Of a DNA stretch of 12,219 nt, positions 1-6,364 are shown one piece after another; position 1 is the stretch's first letter; each line of letters starts with the position of its first letter. The position numbers and the translations under genes were made by a program. This stretch comes from Pseudomonadota bacterium (lineage in GTDB: Bacteria > Myxococcota > Myxococcia > Myxococcales > Myxococcaceae), in the NCBI GenBank assembly GCA_023424585.1, contig JAFADT010000973.1, forward strand, positions 1 through 12,219. Direction: 5' to 3'. The notes under the pieces are model-generated. The model was given only the letters and a program-made list of their open reading frames with translations. It was not told the origin of the DNA and searched no databases.

Positions 1-1
1 C

Positions 2-868
2 GCCCGGGGCGTGGCGCCCTCCACGGTGACGCTGGGGCTCCAGCGGCTGGAGGCCCGGCTGGGGGTGCGGCTGCTCGCCCGGTCCACGCGGCGGCTGTCG
101 CTGACGCCCGAGGGCGAGGGCTACCGCGCGGACTGCCAGCGCATCCTGGCCGACCTGGCGGAGAGCGAGGCGAGCGTGGGCGGGCGCGAGGGCCCCCTCA
201 CCGGCCTCCTGCGCGTCACCGCCACCAACGACTTCGGCCGCGCGCGGGTGGCCCCGCTGGTGGACGCGTTCCTCCGGCTCCACCCGGGGGTGCGCGTGGA
301 GCTGGTGCTGAGCGACGGGGTGCTGGACCTCATCGAGGAGGGCATCGACGTGGCGCTGCGCTTCGGGCCGCTGGCGGACTCGCGGCTGACGGCGCGGCGC
401 ATCGTCTCCGGCCGGCGCGTGGTGTGCGCCTCGCCCGCGTACTGGACCCGCCACCCGCCGCCCCGAAGGCCCGCGGACCTGACGCGCCACAACTGCCTGG
501 TGCTCGCGCGGCCAGGGGCGCCGCAGACGAGCTGGGCGTTCCGCGACGAGGAAGGCCGCGTCTTCCACGTGCGCGTGTCCGGGGACCGCACCGCCAACGA
601 CGGCGGCGTGCTGAAGGACTGGGCCCTGGCGGGCGCGGGCGTCATCCTCAAGTCCACCTGGGACGTGGAGGCCCTGCTCGCCTCCGGCCACCTGGTGTCC
701 GCGCTGGACCGCTTCACGCTGCCGGACATCGACCTGCACGCGGTCCACACCGCCGGGCGCGAACCCGGCCGCCGGCTCGCCGCCTTCCTCGCGTTCCTGA
801 CTGAACACCTGCCTCCATCCTCCAGCCCTGGCGCTCCGGGCCGGCGCCGCGCGGGCCGGAGCCGCTGA
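2..868 (+). CDS. LysR-family transcriptional regulator, 5' end cut by the window
   Basis: This is a DNA-binding regulator with an effector-binding domain. The reading frame is open from base 2 and begins inside the helix-turn-helix (ARGVAPSTVTLGLQRLEARL, then LLARSTRRLSLTPEG), so roughly the first 20-30 residues lie outside the window. A GTG at 11 is available, but starting there would delete half the DNA-binding domain, so I treat the gene as partial. After the linker helix comes a type 2 periplasmic-binding-like effector domain beginning near GLLRVTATNDFGRARVAPLV and containing DLIEEGIDVALRFG and LTARRIVSGRRVVCASPAY, the pattern of the CrgA-like subgroup. The C-terminus is a basic tail (RRRAGRSR). 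The monooxygenase gene follows 112 nt downstream on the same strand, so regulation of that gene is possible, but the classic divergent LysR-target layout is absent. Family assignment is firm; the effector is unknown. Confidence 0.93.
   Translation, partial: ARGVAPSTVTLGLQRLEARLGVRLLARSTRRLSLTPEGEGYRADCQRILADLAESEASVGGREGPLTGLLRVTATNDFGRARVAPLVDAFLRLHPGVRVELVLSDGVLDLIEEGIDVALRFGPLADSRLTARRIVSGRRVVCASPAYWTRHPPPRRPADLTRHNCLVLARPGAPQTSWAFRDEEGRVFHVRVSGDRTANDGGVLKDWALAGAGVILKSTWDVEALLASGHLVSALDRFTLPDIDLHAVHTAGREPGRRLAAFLAFLTEHLPPSSSPGAPGRRRAGRSR
833..862 (+). terminator. GC-rich hairpin at the 3' end of the lysR-type gene
   Basis: Arms GCTCCGG (833-839) and CCGGAGC (856-862) pair perfectly. After one G-G mismatch the stem extends by CC/GG to a 10-nt loop. 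It lies just before the stop codon at 866-868 and has no T-run, so it may simply be a chance fold in GC-rich coding DNA. Offered as a weak terminator candidate. Confidence 0.25.
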
Positions 869-925
869 AGCCTCTCATCCCGGCTCTGTCCTGCCAGCGA
901 CGACAGACAGCGCTTCCGACCAGCG

Positions 926-952
926 TTGCTTTCCATGGCGGCCCGGTAGCAT
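926..952 (+). promoter_or_regulatory. possible sigma-70-like promoter of the monooxygenase gene
   Basis: TTGCTT (926-931) and TAGCAT (947-952) are separated by 15 nt. Transcription would begin near 959-961, giving a leader of about 20 nt that contains the G-rich ribosome-binding site of the ATG at 981. The spacer is short and the match only moderate. Confidence 0.25.
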
Positions 953-980
953 CCGGCCATTCGTGCGCTGGGGGGACGTC

Positions 981-2201
981 ATGAAGATGGTCTGTGTTGG
1001 CGGAGGCCCGGCCGGGCTCTATTTCTCGATCCTGGCGAAGCTGTCCAACCCCAGGCACGACATCACCGTCGTCGAGCGGAACCCCGCCGGTGTGACGTAC
1101 GGGTGGGGCGTGGTGTTCTGGGATGACCTGCTGGACGACCTCTACCGGAGCGACCCGGTGAGCGCGCGGCGCATCGCGGAGGCCGCGGCGCGCTGGGACA
1201 CGCAGGAGGTGTACCTGCGGGGCAGACACGCGACGCACATCGGCGGCGATGGCTTCGCGCTGGGGCGCGACCGGCTGCTGGACATCCTCGTCCGGCGGGC
1301 GAAGGGGCTGGGGGTGGATGTCCGCTTCGAGCAGGACGGCACGGACCTCTCCGCGTACATGGACGCGGACCTCGTCGTCGCCTGCGACGGCGTCAACAGC
1401 CGGCTCCGCCAGCGCCACGCGCAGCGCTTCCAGACGCACGTGGAGGAGGGGCGCAACAAGTACCTCTGGCTGGGCACCAACAAGGTGTTCGACGCCTTCA
1501 CCTTCGCCTTCGAGGAGACGCCCGCCGGGTGGATCTGGTTCCACGGCTACCGCTTCAACGACGAGACCAGCACCTGCATCGTGGAGTGCCAGGAGGCGAC
1601 GTGGAGGCGCCTGGGCTTCGACACGCTGGGGCCGGACGAGACGCTCCGGAGGCTGGAGGGCATCTTCCACAGCCGGCTCCAGGGCAAGTCGCTGTTCAAC
1701 CCGTTGAAGGGCATGGGCCGGGCGCCCTGGCTCAACTTCAAGCGCATCACCAACGCGCGCTGGTACCACGACAACGTCGTGCTCATGGGCGACGCCGCGC
1801 ACACCACGCACTTCTCCATCGGCTCCGGGACGAAGCTGGCCATCCAGGACGCCATCGCGCTGGCGCGGCAGCTGCGGGCCCATCCGGACAACCTGCCCGC
1901 CGCGCTGGAGGCCTACGACAAGGAGCGGCGCGCGTCCCTGCTGTCCATCCAGCTGGCCGCGCGCAGCAGCGCCGAGTGGTTCGAGAACGTCCCCGACCAC
2001 GTGAACCGGGACGCGACGGCCCTCGCCCATGCCCTGCTGAGCCGCCGGGGCGGCTCCGTGTGGAGCTACCTGCTGCTCATGGCCAGCCAGCAGCCGTCGC
2101 TGCGGGGCGTGCTGCGCAGGCTCCACGCCTCCAGGCGCTGGGTCCGCGCGCGCCGCCGGGGACGCGGCGCGGTGGCCCTCCGCGCGCCGCCCCCGGCCTG
2201 A
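981..2201 (+). CDS. FAD-dependent monooxygenase, aromatic acyl-CoA hydroxylase-like, single domain
   Basis: A class A flavoprotein monooxygenase of 406 residues. Visible motifs are the Rossmann FAD signature VGGGPAGLY (G7-x-G9-x-x-G12), the DG motif in VVACDGVNSRLR (D136) and the second FAD motif MGDAAHTTHFSIGSG (GD at 270-271). The start MKMVCVGGGPAGLYF and the stretch VTYGWGVVFWDDLLDDL resemble the N-terminal half of anthraniloyl-CoA monooxygenase/reductase and salicylyl-CoA 5-hydroxylase, and more loosely VioD. In the bifunctional enzymes a second, Old Yellow Enzyme-like reductase domain follows; here the protein ends in a basic, proline-rich tail without it. I chose the ATG at 981 because a G-rich ribosome-binding site (GGGGGGAC) ends a few bases before it; a GTG at 963 is the alternative. 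The substrate cannot be read from sequence; an aromatic or aromatic-CoA compound is an inference. Confidence 0.85.
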   Translation: MKMVCVGGGPAGLYFSILAKLSNPRHDITVVERNPAGVTYGWGVVFWDDLLDDLYRSDPVSARRIAEAAARWDTQEVYLRGRHATHIGGDGFALGRDRLLDILVRRAKGLGVDVRFEQDGTDLSAYMDADLVVACDGVNSRLRQRHAQRFQTHVEEGRNKYLWLGTNKVFDAFTFAFEETPAGWIWFHGYRFNDETSTCIVECQEATWRRLGFDTLGPDETLRRLEGIFHSRLQGKSLFNPLKGMGRAPWLNFKRITNARWYHDNVVLMGDAAHTTHFSIGSGTKLAIQDAIALARQLRAHPDNLPAALEAYDKERRASLLSIQLAARSSAEWFENVPDHVNRDATALAHALLSRRGGSVWSYLLLMASQQPSLRGVLRRLHASRRWVRARRRGRGAVALRAPPPA

Positions 2202-2218
2202 GCCTCCCCCCCACGTCG

Positions 2219-2249
2219 TTGATGCAAAGCACCGCGGCCCTCGTAAGGT
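2219..2249 (+). promoter_or_regulatory. possible promoter of the yhhN-like gene with dual-use TAAGGT
   Basis: TTGATG (2219-2224) and TAAGGT (2244-2249) are spaced by 19 nt. The TAAGGT element is 8 nt from the ATG at 2258, so a transcript from it would start at or within a few bases of the start codon. The same bases, AAGGTG, are also the only plausible ribosome-binding site. Only one reading can operate at a time. Confidence 0.3.
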
Positions 2250-2257
2250 GCCGCTCC

Positions 2258-2950
2258 ATGCGCGACGCATGGACAGGCGGGACGAAGCTCCTGGCGGCGG
2301 TGGGGCTGGCCGGCGTGGTGGGCTTCCTCCTCGCCATCGACGTAGGGCCCCGGGAGGTGCGGCTCGTCACCAAGGCGCTGCCCATGGCGTGCCTGCTCGG
2401 GTGGCTGTGGCCCGCGCGGGGGCGCTACGCACGGTTCATCCTCGCGGGGCTGGCGCTGTCCCTGCTCGGGGACGTGCTGCTGGAGGTGAGCCCGGCGCGG
2501 TTCCTGCCGGGCCTGGGCGCCTTCCTGCTCGCGCACGTGAGCTACACCGGCGCGTTCCTCTGCGTGACGCGGCGCCTGGCCCTGCTCCGCGCGCTGCCCT
2601 TCCTGCTGCTGGCGGTGGGCGCCACCGTGGCGCTGTGGCCCGGCCTGGGCGGGATGGCGCCGCCGGTAACGGCCTATGTCGCCGTCATCTCCTCCATGGG
2701 CTGGCGCGCGGCGGCCATGCTGGGCACCTCGGAGCTCCCGCGGCGCGCGCAATGGCTGGCGTTCCTGGGCGCGCTGCTGTTCTCCGCCAGCGATGGGCTG
2801 CTCTCCATCCGGCTCTTCGTCACGCCCCTGCCCGGCCTGGGCTACGCCGTCATGCTGCTGTACTGGACCGCACAGTTCTGCATCGCGGACTCCGCCCGCC
2901 CTCCGGACGCCCCGGCCCCGGTGTCTGTATCCTCCAGCCGTCCCACCTGA
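2258..2950 (+). CDS. YhhN/TMEM86-family integral membrane protein, probable lysoplasmalogenase
   Basis: A 230-residue, very hydrophobic protein with about eight predicted membrane helices, starting near residue 10 (LLAAVGLAGVVGFLLAI) and ending with GYAVMLLYWTAQFCIA. Two acidic signatures typical of the YhhN/TMEM86 family are present: LSLLGDVLLEV (D72, third helix) and LLFSASDGLLSIRLF (D179, seventh helix). In characterised relatives these conserved aspartates serve hydrolysis of the vinyl-ether bond of lysoplasmalogen, releasing a fatty aldehyde. Myxobacteria are known to make ether lipids and plasmalogens, so a turnover enzyme is plausible, but activity here is inferred from family only. 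The ATG at 2258 has AAGGTG 7 nt upstream; an in-frame ATG at 2222 would add 12 unlikely residues. The stop codon lies inside a fold that can hide the next gene's ribosome-binding site. Confidence 0.87.
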   Translation: MRDAWTGGTKLLAAVGLAGVVGFLLAIDVGPREVRLVTKALPMACLLGWLWPARGRYARFILAGLALSLLGDVLLEVSPARFLPGLGAFLLAHVSYTGAFLCVTRRLALLRALPFLLLAVGATVALWPGLGGMAPPVTAYVAVISSMGWRAAAMLGTSELPRRAQWLAFLGALLFSASDGLLSIRLFVTPLPGLGYAVMLLYWTAQFCIADSARPPDAPAPVSVSSSRPT

Positions 2951-2959
2951 CCCTGGAGG
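2931..2959 (+). promoter_or_regulatory. hairpin sequestering the ribosome-binding site of the next gene
   Basis: CCTCCAG (2931-2937) is the perfect complement of CTGGAGG (2953-2959). The 3' arm contains the whole GGAGG ribosome-binding site of the small lipoprotein that starts at 2965. The yhhN-like stop codon (2948-2950) sits in the 15-nt loop, so a ribosome finishing that gene would disrupt the 5' arm and free the site. This is a translational-coupling arrangement inferred from sequence. Confidence 0.5.
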
Positions 2960-2964
2960 CATCC

Positions 2965-3240
2965 ATGTGGCGTTCCCTGTGCGTCGCGGCGCTCTGTGTT
3001 GTCGGTCTCACGGCTTGCGGCGGTAGCACCTCCGCCGACGAAGCCCTCGGCACCCGGGAGCAGGGGCTCGCCTGTGAGTGGGAGACCGGCGCCTGCCCCG
3101 GCACCACCGTCTGTGCCTATACCGGCGCTGGCGACGAGGGGCTCTGCCGCCCCGCGTGTATCAACGGCGCGTGCTCCAACGGCGACATCTGCTGCACCCA
3201 GCGCAACGGCGCGCCGTACTGCAACAGCTTCTGCTTCTGA
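2965..3240 (+). CDS. small cysteine-rich lipoprotein, 91 residues, unknown function
   Basis: Not a family I recognise. The first 17 residues form a lipoprotein signal ending in the lipobox LTAC, with C18 the predicted lipidated cysteine. A short acidic linker (TSADEALGTREQGL) leads to a compact domain holding ten more cysteines (37, 44, 50, 61, 65, 70, 76, 77, 86, 90), enough for five disulfides, which implies a role outside the cytoplasm. The spacing, with an adjacent CC pair in ICCTQRNGAPYCNSFC, recalls secreted knottin-like or EGF-like mini-domains, without proving homology. The ATG at 2965 has GGAGG at a 5-nt spacing, but that site can pair with the end of the upstream gene. The gene lies 14 nt behind the yhhN-like stop, so the two are probably co-transcribed. 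The linker pattern ending in QGL is repeated in the isoamylase lipoprotein further on. Confidence 0.8.
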   Translation: MWRSLCVAALCVVGLTACGGSTSADEALGTREQGLACEWETGACPGTTVCAYTGAGDEGLCRPACINGACSNGDICCTQRNGAPYCNSFCF

Positions 3241-3260
3241 TGGCCCGGCCCCACCGGAGC

Positions 3261-3283
3261 CGGAGCGTCCCCACGACGCTCCG
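3261..3283. terminator. hairpin between convergent genes, probable bidirectional terminator
   Basis: CGGAGCGTC (3261-3269) pairs perfectly over 9 bp with GACGCTCCG (3275-3283) around the 5-nt loop CCCAC. It lies between the stop of the small lipoprotein (3240, +) and the stop of the M23 gene (3305, -). No T-run follows on either strand, which is common in high-GC genomes. Confidence 0.6.
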
Positions 3284-3304
3284 CCCCCGGCGGGCACCGC
3301 GTGA

Positions 3305-3832
3305 CTACTCCAGCACGCCGATGGTCTCCGCGCGGTCCACGGCCTCACCCTTGGTGGTGTAGCCGGAGTACCAGCCGGTCAGGTTGCTGCCCGACTTGTC
3401 ATACTGCGCATGCACGTGCGGGCCCGTGGCGTTGCCCGTGCCACCCTCGTTGCCCACCTGGCAGCGGTTGCACGTGCGGTCATGCGAATCCGACGTCTTG
3501 ATGAAGTGCCACAGGCGGAACGTCTTGCCATTGGCGAACGCGTGCTTCGCCTCGTTCTGCGTGCCGCTGCCCGTGCCGTTGCAGTGGACGCCCGACGTGC
3601 GGATGGTCACGTTCCAGGACAGGGACGCCACCACGCCCGTCTCCACGCCCCAGTAGTTGCAACGGCCGCTGGAGATGTCCAGCGCGCCGTGGAACGTGCC
3701 GCTGGAGTAGTACGTCGTCGCCGTCACCGTGCCCGGAAAGGGCGACTTCACCGTGTACGAGTACGCAGCCGCGACCGAGGGAACCGCGAGGGCCAGGATG
3801 GCCGCGAAGGCCTTCTTCTTCATGTGACGCAT
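3305..3832 (-). CDS. secreted M23 (LytM-type) metallopeptidase
   Basis: A 175-residue exported protein with a single peptidase M23 domain, the family of zinc endopeptidases that cut peptidoglycan cross-bridges or stems. The signal peptide MRHMKKKAFAAILALAVPSV probably ends at AAA|YS (residues 23/24). Zinc ligands appear as H48-x3-D52 in FHGALDIS and the last histidine of GPHVHAQYD (H139, H141). H109 in RLWHFI is the expected additional active-site histidine, and the GNATGPHVH context is classic for M23, so no key residue is missing. Four cysteines (58, 84, 121, 124) may form disulfides. The ATG at 3832 is preferred over that at 3823 because AAGGAA lies 8 nt upstream. It is 49 nt behind the HEAT-repeat gene and may be the last gene of that operon or have its own start. 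It could act on the cell's own wall or on prey; sequence does not decide. Confidence 0.85.
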   Translation of the reverse strand: MRHMKKKAFAAILALAVPSVAAAYSYTVKSPFPGTVTATTYYSSGTFHGALDISSGRCNYWGVETGVVASLSWNVTIRTSGVHCNGTGSGTQNEAKHAFANGKTFRLWHFIKTSDSHDRTCNRCQVGNEGGTGNATGPHVHAQYDKSGSNLTGWYSGYTTKGEAVDRAETIGVLE

Positions 3833-3848
3833 CGGGGGTGTTCCTTTC

Positions 3849-3867
3849 GGGCCGGCGGGACCGGCCC
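3849..3867 (-). other. intercistronic hairpin before the M23 gene
   Basis: GGGCCGG (3849-3855) and CCGGCCC (3861-3867) form a perfect 7-bp stem with a 5-nt loop in the 49-nt gap between the HEAT-repeat gene and the M23 gene. On the - strand it is followed directly by the M23 ribosome-binding site AAAGGAA rather than a T-run. It may be a partial terminator, an RNA-processing or stability element, or a translation modulator. Confidence 0.45.
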
Positions 3868-3881
3868 CATGGGGGTGCCGC

Positions 3882-4871
3882 TCAACGGACCTGTTGCAGC
3901 CGCTGCTTCTCTCTCAGGAGCAGGTCCCACTCCTGAACGCCTGATTCCAGGACGCGGATCCACGCGTCGATCTCCGGTGCCATCCCAGGGTCCACGCTCC
4001 GCAGCTTGCGCAGCTCCGGCACGGCGTCCGCGAAGCCCAGCTCCGCGATGCCCTGCACCAGCGCCTTGCGCACCCCGGCGTCCCGCTCCCCCCGGTACAT
4101 GCCCACCAGGGCCTCGCGCGCGGGCCCCATCTGCGCCGCCGGCACCCCACCCATCGCGAGCGCCGCCGCGCGCCGCACGTCCGCGCTCTCGTGGCCCAGC
4201 ATCCCGAGCAGCTTCTGCCCCGCCTCCGGCCCCAGCCTGCGCGTGTCCAGGGACTCCAGGAGCTTCGCCGTCACCTTCGGATCCGCGGACGCCACCGCCG
4301 CGTTCACCGCCATGTCCGTCGCCGGGCCGTGGTAGCCGGAATAGACGTACTGGTTGTCCTCGATGAGGTTCGTCGCCGCCTCCATGCGGACCTCCGGCGA
4401 GCCGTCCCGCATGAGCCGCTCGTACATGTCCCCCGTCTTCTCCAGCGCGCCCGTGCGGCGCATGGCGCGGACGGTGGCGGCGCGGACGGCCGGGTCCCGG
4501 TCCTCCAGCGCGCGGCGGGCCACGGCCTGGATGGCGTCCTTCTCCGCCTCACGCTCGCTGCGCGCCACCAGCGCCGAGGCCAGTTGCTCCACCATCGCCG
4601 GGTCCGTCTCCCGGTCGAACGCCGCGTGCAGCTCGCCGGAGGGCAGCGACACGGCGGCCTCGCGCAGCACGACGTTGAGATAGTCGCGGTAGGCCTTGGA
4701 CCGGGAGTGCAGCCCCTCGCGGAGCTGATCCATCAACCCCTGGACCGAGCAGCGCTCTCCCCGCAGCGCGGGCGCCGCGGCGGTGGGCGTGGACTGGGCC
4801 AGGACCGCCGGGGACGCGAGCATCAGCGCCAGCCCCCCGAACGCGCGAAGGCCATGAAGGAAGCGGGGCAT
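3882..4871 (-). CDS. exported HEAT-repeat protein
   Basis: A 329-residue alpha-helical repeat protein with no catalytic motif visible. A signal peptide covers about residues 1-25 (FGGLALMLASPAVLA|QS). The mature part contains HEAT repeats of the bacterial PBS-lyase-like type: RRALEDRDPAVRAATVRAM, LMRDGSPEVRMEAATNL, LLGMLGHESADVRRAAALAM and YRGERDAGVRKALVQGIAEL. HEAT arrays usually form a curved solenoid for protein-protein binding, so a periplasmic scaffold or adaptor role is inferred. The ATG at 4871 is supported by AGGAG 8 nt upstream; a longer frame reaching 5096 would overlap the upstream gene and lacks a signal sequence at its start. The upstream gene's TAG stop (4883-4885) overlaps this ribosome-binding site, so the pair is very likely translationally coupled. 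The M23 gene follows 49 nt on. Confidence 0.85.
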   Translation of the reverse strand: MPRFLHGLRAFGGLALMLASPAVLAQSTPTAAAPALRGERCSVQGLMDQLREGLHSRSKAYRDYLNVVLREAAVSLPSGELHAAFDRETDPAMVEQLASALVARSEREAEKDAIQAVARRALEDRDPAVRAATVRAMRRTGALEKTGDMYERLMRDGSPEVRMEAATNLIEDNQYVYSGYHGPATDMAVNAAVASADPKVTAKLLESLDTRRLGPEAGQKLLGMLGHESADVRRAAALAMGGVPAAQMGPAREALVGMYRGERDAGVRKALVQGIAELGFADAVPELRKLRSVDPGMAPEIDAWIRVLESGVQEWDLLLREKQRLQQVR

Positions 4872-4882
4872 GCGGAGGGCTC

Positions 4883-6115
4883 CTACTGGTGACGGTCCAT
4901 GCAGCCGAAGGGGTTCTGGTCCGGCAGCTCGTTCCAGACGCGGATGAAGTCGACGTTGCCCTGGGCGTAGAGGGTCTCGAAGGTGCCGTAGAGCGGCTGG
5001 AAGCGCGGATCCACCGTCGCCATGTTCGCCATCACGGGCAGGGCCTCCCGGCCGGCGACGCGCGCGGAGAAGCGGAACAGCGCCCAGCGCACGCACACGG
5101 ACTGCTCGCGCTGGAAGGAGTCCGCGAATAGCTTCAGCACGCGCTCCTTGTCGGAGGACATGGCCAGCGCCTGCGCCGCCGCGTCGCGGCCGTCCTCGTT
5201 GCCCTCGCTCTGGAGGATGCGCGCGAAGCGGTCCGTGGCCTTCTCATCCAGCACGGGCGAGTTGTGCAGCGGCGCCGTCTGCGCCAGGTGGCGGATCTGC
5301 TCGTCCGGCGCGTCCGTGGCGATGGTGATGAGCCGGTCGAGGTAGGGCGACGCATCGCCCTGGTTCTCCGACTCGCGCGTCATCACGCGGCCCAGCGTGC
5401 GCGTGGCCGCCCAGCCCGCCTCGGTGGACGCCGGGTCGCGCGCGAAGTCCGCCATCCGGTCCATCGCGTCCGGCGTCAGGTGCTTCTGCGTGTCGAGCGC
5501 GGAGAGCAGGCCCGCGCGCCGCTCGATGGGCAGCTTCGGGTCCAGCCCCGCCTCCAGCAGCCGCGCGGCGACCTGCGGCTTCTGCACCGCGTCCGCCTCC
5601 CGCAGGCCCGACAGCAGCACCTTGAACTCCGCGCCCTGCGCGTCCCGGGCCCAGTCCACCACCTGCCCCGCCTTCGCCGCGTCGTCGCCGATGAGCTCCG
5701 CGAGCTTCGACTTCAGGTAGTCGCGGACGAGCGCATCCTTCGACGCGAGCAGCGGCCCGGCCCAGTCGCGGAACGTCTCCAGCGTCACGCCGTCGTTGAA
5801 GCGCGCCAGCTCCGGGAAGCACGTCTGCTCCGAGAAGCGGCGCTCCGCGGCCTCCGCCTCCTCCACGCCGGCCGCCGCCACCTTCCCGCCCCCACCCCCG
5901 CCATGCGAACCCCCGGGCTGTGTGGCTTTGACGGGGGCGGCCATCGCGGACGGAGCCTGTGCGTCATGGCCGCCACGCCCCAGCAGCCCCACGGCCGCAA
6001 CCACGGCCACCAGCCCCACCCCCGCCAACACCCAGGGGACGGCCCGCCCTCGCGAAGGGCCGGCGGCGGATGTCTGGGGCGGTGTGGAGGGAGCCATGGG
6101 AAACACAATAACCAT
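4883..6115 (-). CDS. membrane-anchored HEAT-like repeat protein
   Basis: A 410-residue protein with a short N-terminal tail rich in P, S and T, one membrane helix at about residues 27-46 (PWVLAGVGLVAVVAAVGLLG), then a flexible linker ending in six glycines (72-77) and an acidic helix (VEEAEAAERRFSEQ). The rest (about 100-400) is a helical solenoid-like domain with degenerate HEAT character, for example LDPKLPIERRAGLLSALD and DEKATDRFARILQSEGNEDG. Most of the protein should lie in the periplasm; three cysteines (99, 341, 405) may pair there. The ATG at 6115 has AAGGA 4 nt upstream. The ATG at 6097 (MAPSTPPQ) has no recognisable site, but only six residues separate them, so the start is uncertain. 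First gene of a probable operon with the exported HEAT protein (11-nt gap), which suggests the two proteins form a complex. Function unknown. Confidence 0.8.
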   Translation of the reverse strand: MVIVFPMAPSTPPQTSAAGPSRGRAVPWVLAGVGLVAVVAAVGLLGRGGHDAQAPSAMAAPVKATQPGGSHGGGGGGKVAAAGVEEAEAAERRFSEQTCFPELARFNDGVTLETFRDWAGPLLASKDALVRDYLKSKLAELIGDDAAKAGQVVDWARDAQGAEFKVLLSGLREADAVQKPQVAARLLEAGLDPKLPIERRAGLLSALDTQKHLTPDAMDRMADFARDPASTEAGWAATRTLGRVMTRESENQGDASPYLDRLITIATDAPDEQIRHLAQTAPLHNSPVLDEKATDRFARILQSEGNEDGRDAAAQALAMSSDKERVLKLFADSFQREQSVCVRWALFRFSARVAGREALPVMANMATVDPRFQPLYGTFETLYAQGNVDFIRVWNELPDQNPFGCMDRHQ

Positions 6116-6240
6116 GGATTCCTTGTTTCCATCAAGTCAAAACAGATTGATTGGATTTTTACTGGGACCCGCCTTCTTCGCATCTGAACGCCGCTCCAGA
6201 TAACGGCCTGCGTCATGAGAACCATCCACTCGCTATGGAA

Positions 6241-6280
6241 CTGGCGGTCGCGGTGACGTGCCTGTGTCACCGCGCGCCAG
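6241..6280. repeat. long imperfect inverted repeat (15-bp stem)
   Basis: CTGGCG (6241-6246) pairs with CGCCAG (6275-6280). After a 2-nt bulge (6247-6248), CGCGGTGAC (6249-6257) pairs perfectly with GTCACCGCG (6266-6274) around the 8-nt loop GTGCCTGT. Both flanking genes point away from it, so a transcription terminator makes little sense. An operator for a dimeric regulator or a structured-RNA element fits better. Confidence 0.6.
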
Positions 6281-6364
6281 CGGCTCCCTTCGCATGCGCT
6301 CGACTTGATTCCAGACAATCAACCAGGGCCCTGGGCACGCCGCCTGTCAAAAACAGACCAATTC

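Noticed and set aside
1529..2257. The long + strand frame leading into the yhhN-like gene, suggesting a fusion protein
   Set aside because: The part before 2258 is a frame-shifted shadow of the monooxygenase; the membrane protein has its own start with a ribosome-binding site at 2245-2250.
714..2270. A 518-codon open frame on the - strand across the monooxygenase gene
   Set aside because: Low-complexity shadow of the monooxygenase and the end of the lysR-type gene; no recognisable motifs.
4872..5096. An N-terminal extension of the exported HEAT protein back to 5096
   Set aside because: It overlaps the upstream HEAT-like gene, is rich in R, P and G, and would bury the clear signal peptide that begins at 4871.
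5876..5900. A run of glycine codons as a nucleotide repeat of interest
   Set aside because: It encodes the six-glycine linker of the anchored HEAT-like protein; flexible linkers of this kind are common after a membrane helix.
6091..6140. TTGACT on the - strand (6133-6138) as the -35 of the HEAT operon
   Set aside because: A -10 at normal spacing would lie on or past the start codon at 6115; it would only work if translation starts at 6097, and the hexamer there is poor.
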